Positions 1 through 9,056 of a stretch of DNA of 45,308 nt are shown here, piece by piece. Below the pieces are notes generated by a model that had not been told where the DNA came from, did not search any database, and saw nothing but the letters and a program-made list of their open reading frames with translations. The translations under genes were made by a program, and so were the position numbers. The DNA comes from Verrucomicrobia bacterium UBA3761. GTDB taxonomy: Bacteria > Verrucomicrobiota > Kiritimatiellia > RFP12 > UBA1067. The stretch covers positions 1-45,308 of the forward strand of contig DFGB01000077.1 of NCBI GenBank assembly GCA_002371135.1. Reading direction: 5' to 3'. Positions within the stretch are counted from its first letter, which is position 1; each line of letters begins with the position of its first letter.

Positions 1-25
1 CCCCCCCCTTCCCCTCTTCCCTCTC
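1..25. repeat. Pyrimidine array at window start
   Basis: A C-run, then TTCCCCT, CTTCCCT, CTC, the same CTCTTCC-type heptamer as at 37280 and, complemented, at 14982. The upstream context is cut off. Confidence 0.4.
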
Positions 26-71
26 AAAAACGCAAATCATAACGTTTTTTTAACACAAGCCGTGGCGGATA

Positions 72-80
72 TGGTATAAT
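72..80 (+). promoter_or_regulatory. Extended -10 promoter of the giant secreted gene
   Basis: TGGTATAAT (TGN plus a perfect -10 hexamer) lies 36 nt before the ATG at 117. Upstream, TTAACA at 50-55 is a weak -35 with a 19-nt spacer. The flanking CGGATATGG resembles the context of other promoters in this window. Confidence 0.6.
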
Positions 81-116
81 ATTACGTTGAAAATCCGTGA
101 ATGGAAGGATGATAAC

Positions 117-3100
117 ATGATACGAAAAATTCAGAAAATGGCTGTTGCCGCCATTTGCGGCTTGTTTGCCATCAGTGCCCGCGCCGCTGATACCGTCTTG
201 CAGACGATCCTCACGACAGATCGCGCTCCGTATGGTTCGGAAGTAGAGCTTGGCGTGTGGAATGCGGATATCGACGAATGCGTCCGCGTCGCCCGCGAGA
301 CCGGCATCCCGATGATCGGCGTCTGGAGCCGCGAAGGTTGCGCCCACTGCCAGATCCTTGAGAAGGCGATTACCTCCGACGTTTTCCGCGAGTGGGTCAA
401 GAAATCCGGCCTCATCCTCGGTTTCTCGTCGTCGCTCGACGATCAGGCGGGCAAGGTGCTCACATTCACACTCAACGGTGAAACGAAGACGGCCGTCATG
501 GGCGACGGCGGCGTTCGTCAAGGGACTGCCAATGCGACGTCCAATCTTAAAGCCTATCCATGCGGTTATTCGGGCAACGGACGCTACTGGAAATGGTGCA
601 AGGGTCCCAACAGCGAAGTCAAGGACTACCCCGAAGTCCGTTTCTTCTGGTATAAAGACGGCAAGAAGGTTGTCGATTTCGGCGTCAAAGGCGATACGGT
701 CGACGGTCAGCAGGGCATCTACCAGGGTTCCTACAACAAGGCCGGCCAGATTGTGATCGACTACATCACCCAGAAGACGGGTTTTGCGTCGTATCTTGCA
801 AACCCGAAGACGCTCAACTCTTACATGGGCGGCACGTTCGCGCTCGCGGAGACGGACGGCAACCGCTTCGAGGCGGAAGAAGGCACTACGGAAGTCACGG
901 TCGAGCTCGTCCGCGCCGATGCCGCGGCGGCCGTCGCGACTAACCATACGATCCAGGTGATCGGCCCGGACGGCAAGGCTGTCGCCACGAATACGGTCGA
1001 GTGGGCTGCGAACGAGGCGTCCAAGAAGGTGACGCTCGATATTTCCGGCGTGAAGTTCACCGCGAACGGCCAGAAGGCGTATCTCGTCGCGGTCGATCCC
1101 GTCGAGGGGACGCCTAAGAGCACGAATTCAGTCACTTACGTGACGGGCAACAGCGCCGTGAATCCCCTTTGGATCGGCGAGAGGACGTCGGGCGATTCCG
1201 TGCCGAAACTTCTTGGCGCGGGCGCTCCGGCGCTTGAATTCGGGGAATGGACGATGGACCTCGACGTCGCCAAGGCTATGGTCGCCGCCGCCGAGACCAA
1301 CGCCTACACGCTCGTCGCAATCGAAGGTTCTCTCTGGTGCCACGACTGCGCCAACACCGAGCGCAACTTCACGGGTGTCGTGGATGACAAGGGCGTGAAC
1401 AAGTTCGCCGCGTGGGCGAAGGAAAACAACGTCGCGCTAGTCTCGCTCGACGTCCGCAGCGGCGACGGCACCGGTCCGACGCTCCTCTCGCGCACTGCGT
1501 ATTCGACAACCCTCGCCTATGAAAACGCGGATTGGGGGCTCTACGATGTCTCGCAGGCGGGGGCTGACGCCTCGCTCACGAACGCGATGTATCGCAGCGG
1601 CCTTGGCTACCTCACCCGCAAGGGTATAAGCGACGAGGATGCCGCCGCCGCCGATTCGAATATCGTCTCCCTCGTTTCTACGGAACTTGCCGACGGCGGC
1701 TTCCACCTGACCGGCGTCGACAGCCGCGCGTATCGCACCGGCGTGCCGATTTACGTCCTGCTCGACAAGACCGGCACCCCTGTCGCCCGCATGACGACTT
1801 TCTCCTCCGTCAGCCCGCTTTCGAGCGCGAAGGCGCAATTCGACGACATCATCAAGCGTTTCGACGAAATGCTCGCCATTGCGGACAACGTCGACGGACA
1901 TGGCGACGGCGCCGTCTGGCAGGATGACACCCCCGCCCTCGCCACTGCAATGACCGCCAACGGCGGCATCGCCTCCGGCGAACTCTCGCACGTCGACTAC
2001 CAGGACTTCTTCAAGCTTGACGGCATCACCGGCAACGCACTCCAGAAGACGACCGTCATTGGCGACGCCGATGTCGATGTGACGATCGAATATGGCACCG
2101 CTTCCAACGGCGTGTTCACGGCGTTCGCATCTGCGACCGGCAATTTGGCGGACGGTGTTTCGCTCGAAGAGACGTTCGGCGCGACGGACGGCTCGTGCTA
2201 CCTGCGCGTCAGCGTCGACCGCTTCGGCAACGATTTCGGGGTGGCGAATTCCACCGAGAACAATTTCGCCGCATATGCGGTCTCTGGAACGACGGTGCTC
2301 GTCCCGGGTGAAGATTCCGCCACTGGCGCCACGCCCAAGGGCAAGAATATCGTCGTGATGCGCCTTGAGAACGGCCAGCTCTATCGCATCCAGGGGATCC
2401 TTCCTTCTGCCAATACCGTCCTCGTTCCCGTAGACGAAGAGGATCCGTATAATCTTTTCTTCACTGCGGTGCTCGATGACGACACGGAGGACTGCGAGCT
2501 TGTCTGCCAGAACACCGATGCCACGGTGACTTATCAGAAGTGGAACCCCGGCACAGTCGCGTTCAAGGTGGACACGGCGACTGTACGCGAGGACTCCGGC
2601 ACGAACACTGTGACCGTGAGCCGCACGGGCGGTTCTTCCGGCGCCGTCTCGGTGAAGATCTACGCCGACCTTGAAAACAGCGACATCGACAACACCGAGG
2701 GCGACGACAACTTCATTTTCGAGGAGCAGACGCTCTCTTGGACTGATGGCGAATCCGGCGACAAGACCGTCACGGTCTACGTCGCCAACGACGGCTACTA
2801 CGACGGCCAGGCCCAGCTCGTCCTCAAGATGGAGAAGACGGCTGAGAGCGAGACGGAAGTCGACGAAGATGCCACGTTCACGCTCATCGCATCCGAAGTC
2901 AGCAAGGCCGATCCCGGCAGGGTGGCCATCGTCGGAGTCGACCCGTTCTATTCCAAGAAGCTCACCGTCTACGCCAAGGAAGACGCGGGTGCGACAATCT
3001 ACATCGGCCGCGTCGGCAGCGGTTCGGACGGCGATGTGGACGTCACTCTCTCCTCTTCGCTTTCCGGCGTGACATTTGGCGGCGATGCCGCCGCCAACAA

Positions 3101-4820
3101 GGTGACGCTTCCCAACCACAAGACCGACTGGAAGAGCGTGACGGTCGAAGGCGTCCCGGCCGGCAAGACGGCCAGGGTGACGATTTCCAAGCCTACGAAC
3201 GGCGCGACGCTCCAGTCCGGCTCCAACACGGTGACGGTCGTTTCCGTCGCGGCCGACGCTCCGGAATTTGCCAAGCAGTCCGTCTCCGAGACGCTTCACC
3301 GCTACGTGACGGTCAGCAACCGCTACGAAGTCTCCGGCGCGCCCGAGGGTGCGAAGCTCGTGTTCACGAAACTCTACGGCACGCTTCCCGCCGGCCTCTC
3401 GGTCAAGGCGGACAACGCAGGCCAGGCGATGGTCGTCGCCGGTACGCCGACGAAGGCCGGTTCGTTCGACCTCGTCTACCAGGTGACGTCGCAGGTCGGC
3501 ACCAAGAAGACGCCGGGCCTCACGATCAACATCAAGTATACGATCGTCGACCCGACGGATTCGAAGGGCGCCGAGGGTACGATCAACGAAGCGGTCGCCG
3601 ACGGCGGCTATTCGCGCACGTTCAATGACATTCCGGTCGTGGATGTCGAGAACAAGCGCATGCTCGGTACGCTCAACGTGACGATCCCGAAGACGGGCAA
3701 AATCAGCGCGCGCTACAACTGCGCGGCGGGCGCAGTCTCGTTCTCGGCCAAGGGCTGGAACGGTTTTGATCCGGAGACGGCGGCGCTTGCGGCGAGCCTG
3801 ACTTCGACGAAGAAGGGGTATTCCATCGAACTCGTCATCGAAAACGACGGCCAGTTCACGGCCTACGTCACCGACCCTGAGAGCGAAGCCGTGCTCGAAG
3901 CGTACAGCTATGGCAAGTTGTGGAGCAAGACGGACAACGCCGCCGACTGGAAGGGCTACTACACGGTCGCGCTCGTCAACAGCGGCGTCGAGGAAGAAGT
4001 CGCCGGCATGGCGCCGCGCGGCCACGGCTATCTGACGCTCAAGATGTCCACCACCTCCGCATACAACACCGGCAAGGTAACGTGGGCGGGCATGATGCCG
4101 AACGGCAAGGCCGTTTCCGGCACGTCCGTCCTCGGCAGCGGCGACATCTGCGAAGGCGGGCTTGCAATCTTCAAGCGCACGACGACCGATGTCGTCTCGA
4201 TCCTCGTCAACATCCACTCCGGCGCGCAGGAGAAGGCCGATGAAGACGGAACATGCCAGGCGGTGTTCTCTCCGGAGGCCGTCGAGAGCGTCTGGAGGCA
4301 CGTCGAGAAGAACGCCAAGGCGTGCTACACCGTCAAGTTCGGCGTGTATGGCGGCATCTACAAGAGCACCGCGAACCTCGCCGATGAATTCGCCGACCCG
4401 GATCGCGGCTACAACGGCAGCCCGTATTTCTACGCCGACACGACGGATCTCGAGCAGGAGGCGTTCAACATCGCGCCCGCAGAAATAGACGGCATCGCCG
4501 CCACGTTGAAGGCCTCTTCCGTGACCCTCGCCTCCGGCGCAAGATTCTCCTTCACCCGCTCCACCGGCGTCGCGAGCGGCACCGTCGCCATCCCCTACAC
4601 GGATGCGAAGGGCGTCCAGCGCACGATGAATGCATCGTGGAAGGGCGTGGTGCTTCTCGGCTGGGGTCCCGGCTGCGAATGCGGCGACGATGTTTCCGAT
4701 ACTACGCTCCCGTTCATGCTCGGCTCGTTCTATTTCAAAGACAAGGCGACGCTCGACGCAAAGTCTGTTTCGGTCACGCGCGGCGGCCCTGTCGCGCTCG
4801 ACGCCGAAATCGCCGAGTGA
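117..4820 (+). CDS. Giant secreted thioredoxin-like/Calx-beta/Ig-like repeat protein
   Basis: A 1567-residue protein that begins with a signal peptide (basic start, hydrophobic core, ARA-ADT cleavage-like site near residue 24). A thioredoxin-like segment with a CAHC motif lies at about residues 75-78, and a second with CHDC near 408-411. A Calx-beta-like stretch follows at about 811-915, then a putative-Ig-like segment (LPAGLSV, AGTPTKAG motifs) near 1050-1150. The last 290 residues, starting at a GYYTVAL motif, resemble the C-terminus of the next gene. The ATG at 117 is preferred to an upstream TTG at 87 because GGAAGGA lies 7 nt before it and a signal peptide starts there. It is probably exported to the periplasm or cell surface. 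The CxxC pairs suggest disulfide or redox chemistry, but the role and substrate are unknown. No C-terminal sorting signal was seen. Confidence 0.8.
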   Translation: MIRKIQKMAVAAICGLFAISARAADTVLQTILTTDRAPYGSEVELGVWNADIDECVRVARETGIPMIGVWSREGCAHCQILEKAITSDVFREWVKKSGLILGFSSSLDDQAGKVLTFTLNGETKTAVMGDGGVRQGTANATSNLKAYPCGYSGNGRYWKWCKGPNSEVKDYPEVRFFWYKDGKKVVDFGVKGDTVDGQQGIYQGSYNKAGQIVIDYITQKTGFASYLANPKTLNSYMGGTFALAETDGNRFEAEEGTTEVTVELVRADAAAAVATNHTIQVIGPDGKAVATNTVEWAANEASKKVTLDISGVKFTANGQKAYLVAVDPVEGTPKSTNSVTYVTGNSAVNPLWIGERTSGDSVPKLLGAGAPALEFGEWTMDLDVAKAMVAAAETNAYTLVAIEGSLWCHDCANTERNFTGVVDDKGVNKFAAWAKENNVALVSLDVRSGDGTGPTLLSRTAYSTTLAYENADWGLYDVSQAGADASLTNAMYRSGLGYLTRKGISDEDAAAADSNIVSLVSTELADGGFHLTGVDSRAYRTGVPIYVLLDKTGTPVARMTTFSSVSPLSSAKAQFDDIIKRFDEMLAIADNVDGHGDGAVWQDDTPALATAMTANGGIASGELSHVDYQDFFKLDGITGNALQKTTVIGDADVDVTIEYGTASNGVFTAFASATGNLADGVSLEETFGATDGSCYLRVSVDRFGNDFGVANSTENNFAAYAVSGTTVLVPGEDSATGATPKGKNIVVMRLENGQLYRIQGILPSANTVLVPVDEEDPYNLFFTAVLDDDTEDCELVCQNTDATVTYQKWNPGTVAFKVDTATVREDSGTNTVTVSRTGGSSGAVSVKIYADLENSDIDNTEGDDNFIFEEQTLSWTDGESGDKTVTVYVANDGYYDGQAQLVLKMEKTAESETEVDEDATFTLIASEVSKADPGRVAIVGVDPFYSKKLTVYAKEDAGATIYIGRVGSGSDGDVDVTLSSSLSGVTFGGDAAANKVTLPNHKTDWKSVTVEGVPAGKTARVTISKPTNGATLQSGSNTVTVVSVAADAPEFAKQSVSETLHRYVTVSNRYEVSGAPEGAKLVFTKLYGTLPAGLSVKADNAGQAMVVAGTPTKAGSFDLVYQVTSQVGTKKTPGLTINIKYTIVDPTDSKGAEGTINEAVADGGYSRTFNDIPVVDVENKRMLGTLNVTIPKTGKISARYNCAAGAVSFSAKGWNGFDPETAALAASLTSTKKGYSIELVIENDGQFTAYVTDPESEAVLEAYSYGKLWSKTDNAADWKGYYTVALVNSGVEEEVAGMAPRGHGYLTLKMSTTSAYNTGKVTWAGMMPNGKAVSGTSVLGSGDICEGGLAIFKRTTTDVVSILVNIHSGAQEKADEDGTCQAVFSPEAVESVWRHVEKNAKACYTVKFGVYGGIYKSTANLADEFADPDRGYNGSPYFYADTTDLEQEAFNIAPAEIDGIAATLKASSVTLASGARFSFTRSTGVASGTVAIPYTDAKGVQRTMNASWKGVVLLGWGPGCECGDDVSDTTLPFMLGSFYFKDKATLDAKSVSVTRGGPVALDAEIAE

Positions 4821-4865
4821 CGATGTGCCTTTTGCAGTTGGAAAATCGAATCAGAATCAATTGAC

Positions 4866-7800
4866 ATGAAATACGTAAAATATCTGTTCGCCCTGATGTT
4901 GGGCTTGATCGTTGCTTCACCGGCTGTCGCCGCCAAGGGCTCCAGCGAATCAAGCGCCGCCTCGCTCAGAGCCGGCACCTACGCGCTCGTCAACGACGGC
5001 GACGACAACGGCATATACGTGTTCAAATTCTCTTTGAAGAAGGGACACGCGTATTCGATCTACATCACGAATCCAAGCGAATCGATCGACAACCTCGACG
5101 TCTACACCAACAACGACGACGCGTTCGTAGGCTTCGACTGCGACTCCAACGATACGTATATGTTCGGCCGCGTCGCGATGGACGACTGGGACGAGGAAGA
5201 CCCTTCTAGCGTCGTCTTCTTCTGCGAAGTGACGGGAGAGGTCGGCGCGACGTTCTCGCTCAGCGTCTCCAGCACCTACATGTCGTTCATCCCGCAGGGC
5301 TCGGCAGACAACCCCGCCTCGCTTTCGTTCACCGAAAGCGGCTCCACGAAGTCCTATACGTTCGTAAACGACGAGTATTACTTCAGGTCCAACGCCACGG
5401 CCGGCCGTTTCTACCGCCTGACCACGACCTCCGGCACCGAGTCGGCTCCTCTCGAATTCTCCTTCGCGGTTTCCGATTCCGATTCCGGGTCTGAAAGCGA
5501 AGAGGAGGAAGAAGAGGAAGAGGAGGACGACTCCGTGATTACGTACGACTACAGCGATTCCGCGAACGTCGACATCGTATTCTCGCCAGTCCAGTCCGGC
5601 TACCAGTATTATTCGATCACCTCGACCGATACGAACGAGAACGTCGCGGCGTTCACCATGAAAGCGCAGCTTATCAAGGCCCGCAAGATCGCCGACCATC
5701 CGTCGACTTCGCTGAACGCGGGCAACGCCTACACTTCCTCGTTCGTCCCCGGCCGTCTCATCGCAAGCTGGGACTACGCCGACGCGATCATCGACGAAGG
5801 GCTGCATTCCATTTCGCTCGCCAAGGGCGAGAAGTGGGTGTTCGAGACTTCCGGCGCCAACCGCCCGCTCTTGATGCGTCTCTACAATTCGAGCGGCACG
5901 GTTCTAGCCGAGAACGAAACTCTCGACGGAACGAGCGCGGACTGCCGCACCGTGATTGAAGTCGCGACCGCCGGAACTTATTACGTCGGCGTTTGCGATG
6001 CTCTGCTCGACCCGGGCGACGAAGTCGACGGCGACGCCGTGACCTTGACCGCCATGCGCGTTGAAGCGATAGACGGCGACCCCGACGAATGGGACGCGGC
6101 GGATGACAGTGCTTCCGGCGCGAACGGCCTTGAAATCCTGCCTGGCACGGCCGCCTCCTATCCTATCGCCGACGGATCCACGCACGGCCCGCACAAGCTC
6201 TCCGCCACCGACTGGTACGATACGTTCGCCATCGCGGCGAGAAAGGGCATCACCTATCGCATAGGGTTCGATTTTGCCGACGGGAACGAGACTTCCGCGC
6301 AGAAGCTCCAGGTCAAGATATTCACGCTTTCCGGGACGAGCGAGCGTTCCGTCGCCGAGGGGGCGATCCTCCCCGGCTCGTCGAGCTACTTCTCGATCGC
6401 CGCGACTGCGAATGCCGCCTACTACATTCGCGTGAGCGCCGCCGGCGGCGTGGGCATGGACTACCCCGCTTACAACGTGCGCGCCGTCGCCTACTCCACC
6501 ACTGGCGCGGACCTCGGCGTCCTGACGGTGAACGGCTACGGCGCCACGGGGGCCACGTGGTCGCTTGGCTCGGAATCGGTCAAGTATCCGGTCGGAGCGT
6601 CAGTTCTCGTCGCGGGTTCCCAGACGGTGAAGTTCTCCGCCGTCAAGGGCTACGCCACACCGAAGAGCCGGACCGTCCCCGTCACGCCCGGTGTCAAGCC
6701 GACCGTCGTCGATGTGTACTATACCGATACGTTCGACACGAAGGACGACAACTTCAGGGGCGCCACGACGTGGACGCTCAAGAACACCGAGACCGAGAAC
6801 GGCCGCACGCTTTGGGAGAACGACCCCGAGGACAATTTCGCCATCACTGGCGCCGACGGCTATTACTACGATTTCGCGCTCCGCAATGTCGAGGGCGACG
6901 ACGTCTTGTTCTCCATCACCAACGCCGAGAATGGCGTGATTCTGGAAGACGTCACTGAAGCCTCGCTCGTCGAGCTCCCGAAGACGAAGTCGAAATACTA
7001 CCTCGTCGTAAAGAACGGCGATGCGGCGACCACGTATGGCGGCTACACGCTCGCCGGCAAGTTTGCGAACGTCGGCGCCATCAAGTTCGCGCGCGCCTCC
7101 GTCTCCGTCAAGGAGAACGCCGCATCGGTTGCGATCACCGTGAACCGCACGGCGAAGGACGGCGTCGTGCGCGTCAAGTACGGCACAGTCGCAGGCACGG
7201 CCAAGCCCGGTGAGGATTACATCCCGCAGAACGGCATCCTCGAATGGGAATCGAACGATAACAAGGCAAAGACCATCACCGTCAAGCTCATCCCCGACCT
7301 CGTTCCCGTATATGAAGGCAACAAGACCTTCTCGGTACGCCTTGAACAGATCGAAGATGAAGAACTTGCGACGGGCGAGTATCCCGCGCAGATCACCGGC
7401 GGCGATACGTGCGTCGTGACTCTCACCGAGACCGCGCGCGCAACCGACACCGTGGAATCCGCATACGCCAAGGTCGCGCCGAAACTCGCGACGGTGCGCA
7501 CCGAGACCGTCCCGCTCGAAACAGGCACGTTCTACGGCGTCCTTTCCGAAGAAGGTTCGCTCACGAACGGCTTCCCGCAACTCGCTTCCGTCACGCTCAC
7601 CGCTTCCACCGCCGCGCAGGCGAGGCTTTCCGCCAAAGTGATGCTCGCAGGCTCCACCTACACGTTCACCGGCACCGGCTGGGACGAAGGCGATGAAGAA
7701 GGCACGCTCAAGAAGGAGATGTACCTTTCCCAATCCCTGAAGCGCCTCGACGAAGAAACGAACAGGCTTGTCACGGATGTCGTGACGAACGTGCTCACGG

Positions 7801-8936
7801 TGACGATCGCATCCGGCGAGACCGCGACGGAAGGCGATTGGCTCTCTGGCGGCGGCTCCGTCACGCTTGAGATGTTCGTCCCAGACACCGACAACAAGGG
7901 CTATCAGGAGGCCCGCTACACAGGCGACATCTACCGCAACAATGCGAAGATCCAGGACTACCTCAACGTCGTCACGAACTTCACGGGCTACTACACGATC
8001 GCCCTCGCGCCCGAGTCGGTCGATCCAACGGCGTCTCCCGCCGGCAACGGCTACGTGACGCTGACGGTCGACAACAAGGGCACCGCGAAGGTCGCAGGCA
8101 TTCTCGCCGACGGCTCCACCAAGCCTTCGTTCTCCGTCGCCGCATGCGCGCTCAAGACCGACGAATCTTCCGCGAACGGCTACTCGATGTACATCCCGCT
8201 TTATTACGTCAAGAAGCCCGGCGTGTTCGGCGGCGAGATCCGTCTCTTCGAGGACGAGAACGGCAACGTCGTCGCCGATTCTTCCAAGGCCCTCGTCTGG
8301 AACAACGACGACGCCAAGCTCACCTACTACAACGAGGAGGGCTGGAAGCTCCTTCTCGATCCGTGCGGCGGATGGTATGATACCGTATTCAATCTCCAGC
8401 GCTACTATCTCACGCGCGACTTCAGCGTGCGCACGGACGATATTGCCTCCTTCCCGGAGGAACTCCTCGCGAACGGCTATTCGTTCGTGACGGATGTCCA
8501 GCCGAACGAATTCGACGTCGACCTCGCGGGCGATGCGTTTTCCACCGAGAAGAAGTCGCTCGTGCGTTCCGGCAAGGTCTACGATCTGCTCGCGAGCGCC
8601 AACCCGTGCAACGTCCAGGTGAAGCTCGTGCGCAAGACGGGTCTCGTCACCGGCTCCTTCTCGCTCTGGAGCGAGAACTCGAGCGGTGCGCAGAAGGAGA
8701 TCACGGGGCAGAAGATGAACGGCGTTCTCGTGCTTTCGCGCGATGCGGCGTGCCCGCTTGCCGAGGAGACGGTTGTCGCCGGCTTCTGGAACAAGTCGGT
8801 CAAGGTGACGGATGAGAATCCCGATACCGGCCGCACGACGACGCGCAACTGGAATCTCTCGCTTCCGTTCGACATCGTTGGCGAGGACCAGGGCGAAATA
8901 GACTGGTACGCCGACGACTGGGGCGAAGCCGAGTAG
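4866..8936 (+). CDS. Giant secreted Calx-beta/PPC-like repeat protein, paralogue of upstream gene
   Basis: A 1356-residue protein with a clear signal peptide (hydrophobic core after MKYVKYLF, cleavage near AVAA-KG). Residues about 212-223 form a run of acidic residues after a DSDSGSESE stretch, a plausible flexible or calcium-binding linker. Residues about 313-380 look like a pre-peptidase C-terminal (PPC) beta domain (TAGTYYVGV). Residues about 735-850 are Calx-beta-like, with the GTAKPGEDYIP motif typical of that fold. From about residue 1041 (GYYTIAL) the C-terminus resembles that of the upstream protein, so the two are probably tandem paralogues that swapped N-terminal modules. The gap to the upstream gene is only 45 nt, so the two are probably co-transcribed. 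There is no obvious Shine-Dalgarno sequence. Function is unknown; surface adhesion or matrix roles are guesses. Confidence 0.8.
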   Translation: MKYVKYLFALMLGLIVASPAVAAKGSSESSAASLRAGTYALVNDGDDNGIYVFKFSLKKGHAYSIYITNPSESIDNLDVYTNNDDAFVGFDCDSNDTYMFGRVAMDDWDEEDPSSVVFFCEVTGEVGATFSLSVSSTYMSFIPQGSADNPASLSFTESGSTKSYTFVNDEYYFRSNATAGRFYRLTTTSGTESAPLEFSFAVSDSDSGSESEEEEEEEEEDDSVITYDYSDSANVDIVFSPVQSGYQYYSITSTDTNENVAAFTMKAQLIKARKIADHPSTSLNAGNAYTSSFVPGRLIASWDYADAIIDEGLHSISLAKGEKWVFETSGANRPLLMRLYNSSGTVLAENETLDGTSADCRTVIEVATAGTYYVGVCDALLDPGDEVDGDAVTLTAMRVEAIDGDPDEWDAADDSASGANGLEILPGTAASYPIADGSTHGPHKLSATDWYDTFAIAARKGITYRIGFDFADGNETSAQKLQVKIFTLSGTSERSVAEGAILPGSSSYFSIAATANAAYYIRVSAAGGVGMDYPAYNVRAVAYSTTGADLGVLTVNGYGATGATWSLGSESVKYPVGASVLVAGSQTVKFSAVKGYATPKSRTVPVTPGVKPTVVDVYYTDTFDTKDDNFRGATTWTLKNTETENGRTLWENDPEDNFAITGADGYYYDFALRNVEGDDVLFSITNAENGVILEDVTEASLVELPKTKSKYYLVVKNGDAATTYGGYTLAGKFANVGAIKFARASVSVKENAASVAITVNRTAKDGVVRVKYGTVAGTAKPGEDYIPQNGILEWESNDNKAKTITVKLIPDLVPVYEGNKTFSVRLEQIEDEELATGEYPAQITGGDTCVVTLTETARATDTVESAYAKVAPKLATVRTETVPLETGTFYGVLSEEGSLTNGFPQLASVTLTASTAAQARLSAKVMLAGSTYTFTGTGWDEGDEEGTLKKEMYLSQSLKRLDEETNRLVTDVVTNVLTVTIASGETATEGDWLSGGGSVTLEMFVPDTDNKGYQEARYTGDIYRNNAKIQDYLNVVTNFTGYYTIALAPESVDPTASPAGNGYVTLTVDNKGTAKVAGILADGSTKPSFSVAACALKTDESSANGYSMYIPLYYVKKPGVFGGEIRLFEDENGNVVADSSKALVWNNDDAKLTYYNEEGWKLLLDPCGGWYDTVFNLQRYYLTRDFSVRTDDIASFPEELLANGYSFVTDVQPNEFDVDLAGDAFSTEKKSLVRSGKVYDLLASANPCNVQVKLVRKTGLVTGSFSLWSENSSGAQKEITGQKMNGVLVLSRDAACPLAEETVVAGFWNKSVKVTDENPDTGRTTTRNWNLSLPFDIVGEDQGEIDWYADDWGEAE

Positions 8937-8958
8937 CCCATTGACGCACGGCCATAGC

Positions 8959-8994
8959 GACAAGGAGGCGCGGCTAAAGCCGCGCCTCCTTGTC
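8959..8994. terminator. Perfect 16-bp GC-rich hairpin between convergent genes (REP-like)
   Basis: GACAAGGAGGCGCGGC, a TAAA loop and the exact complement form a 16-bp perfect stem between the convergent ends of the secreted gene (8936) and mutL (9057). There is no U-tract. The core CAAGGAGGCGCGGCT recurs at 39661-39779, so it is also a member of a dispersed palindromic family. Confidence 0.65.
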
Positions 8995-9056
8995 GTACGA
9001 GTACATGGAACTTGTCGTACGGACGCGTCGGACTTGGCGCGCCGTCGTGGCTCGGC

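Noticed and set aside
1437..4301. Very long open frame on the minus strand inside the first giant gene
   Set aside because: It is Arg-rich, has no ribosome-binding site or domain, and is the antisense shadow expected opposite a high-GC gene with strong codon bias. The same applies to 6600-8963 (minus) and 29728-32679 (minus).
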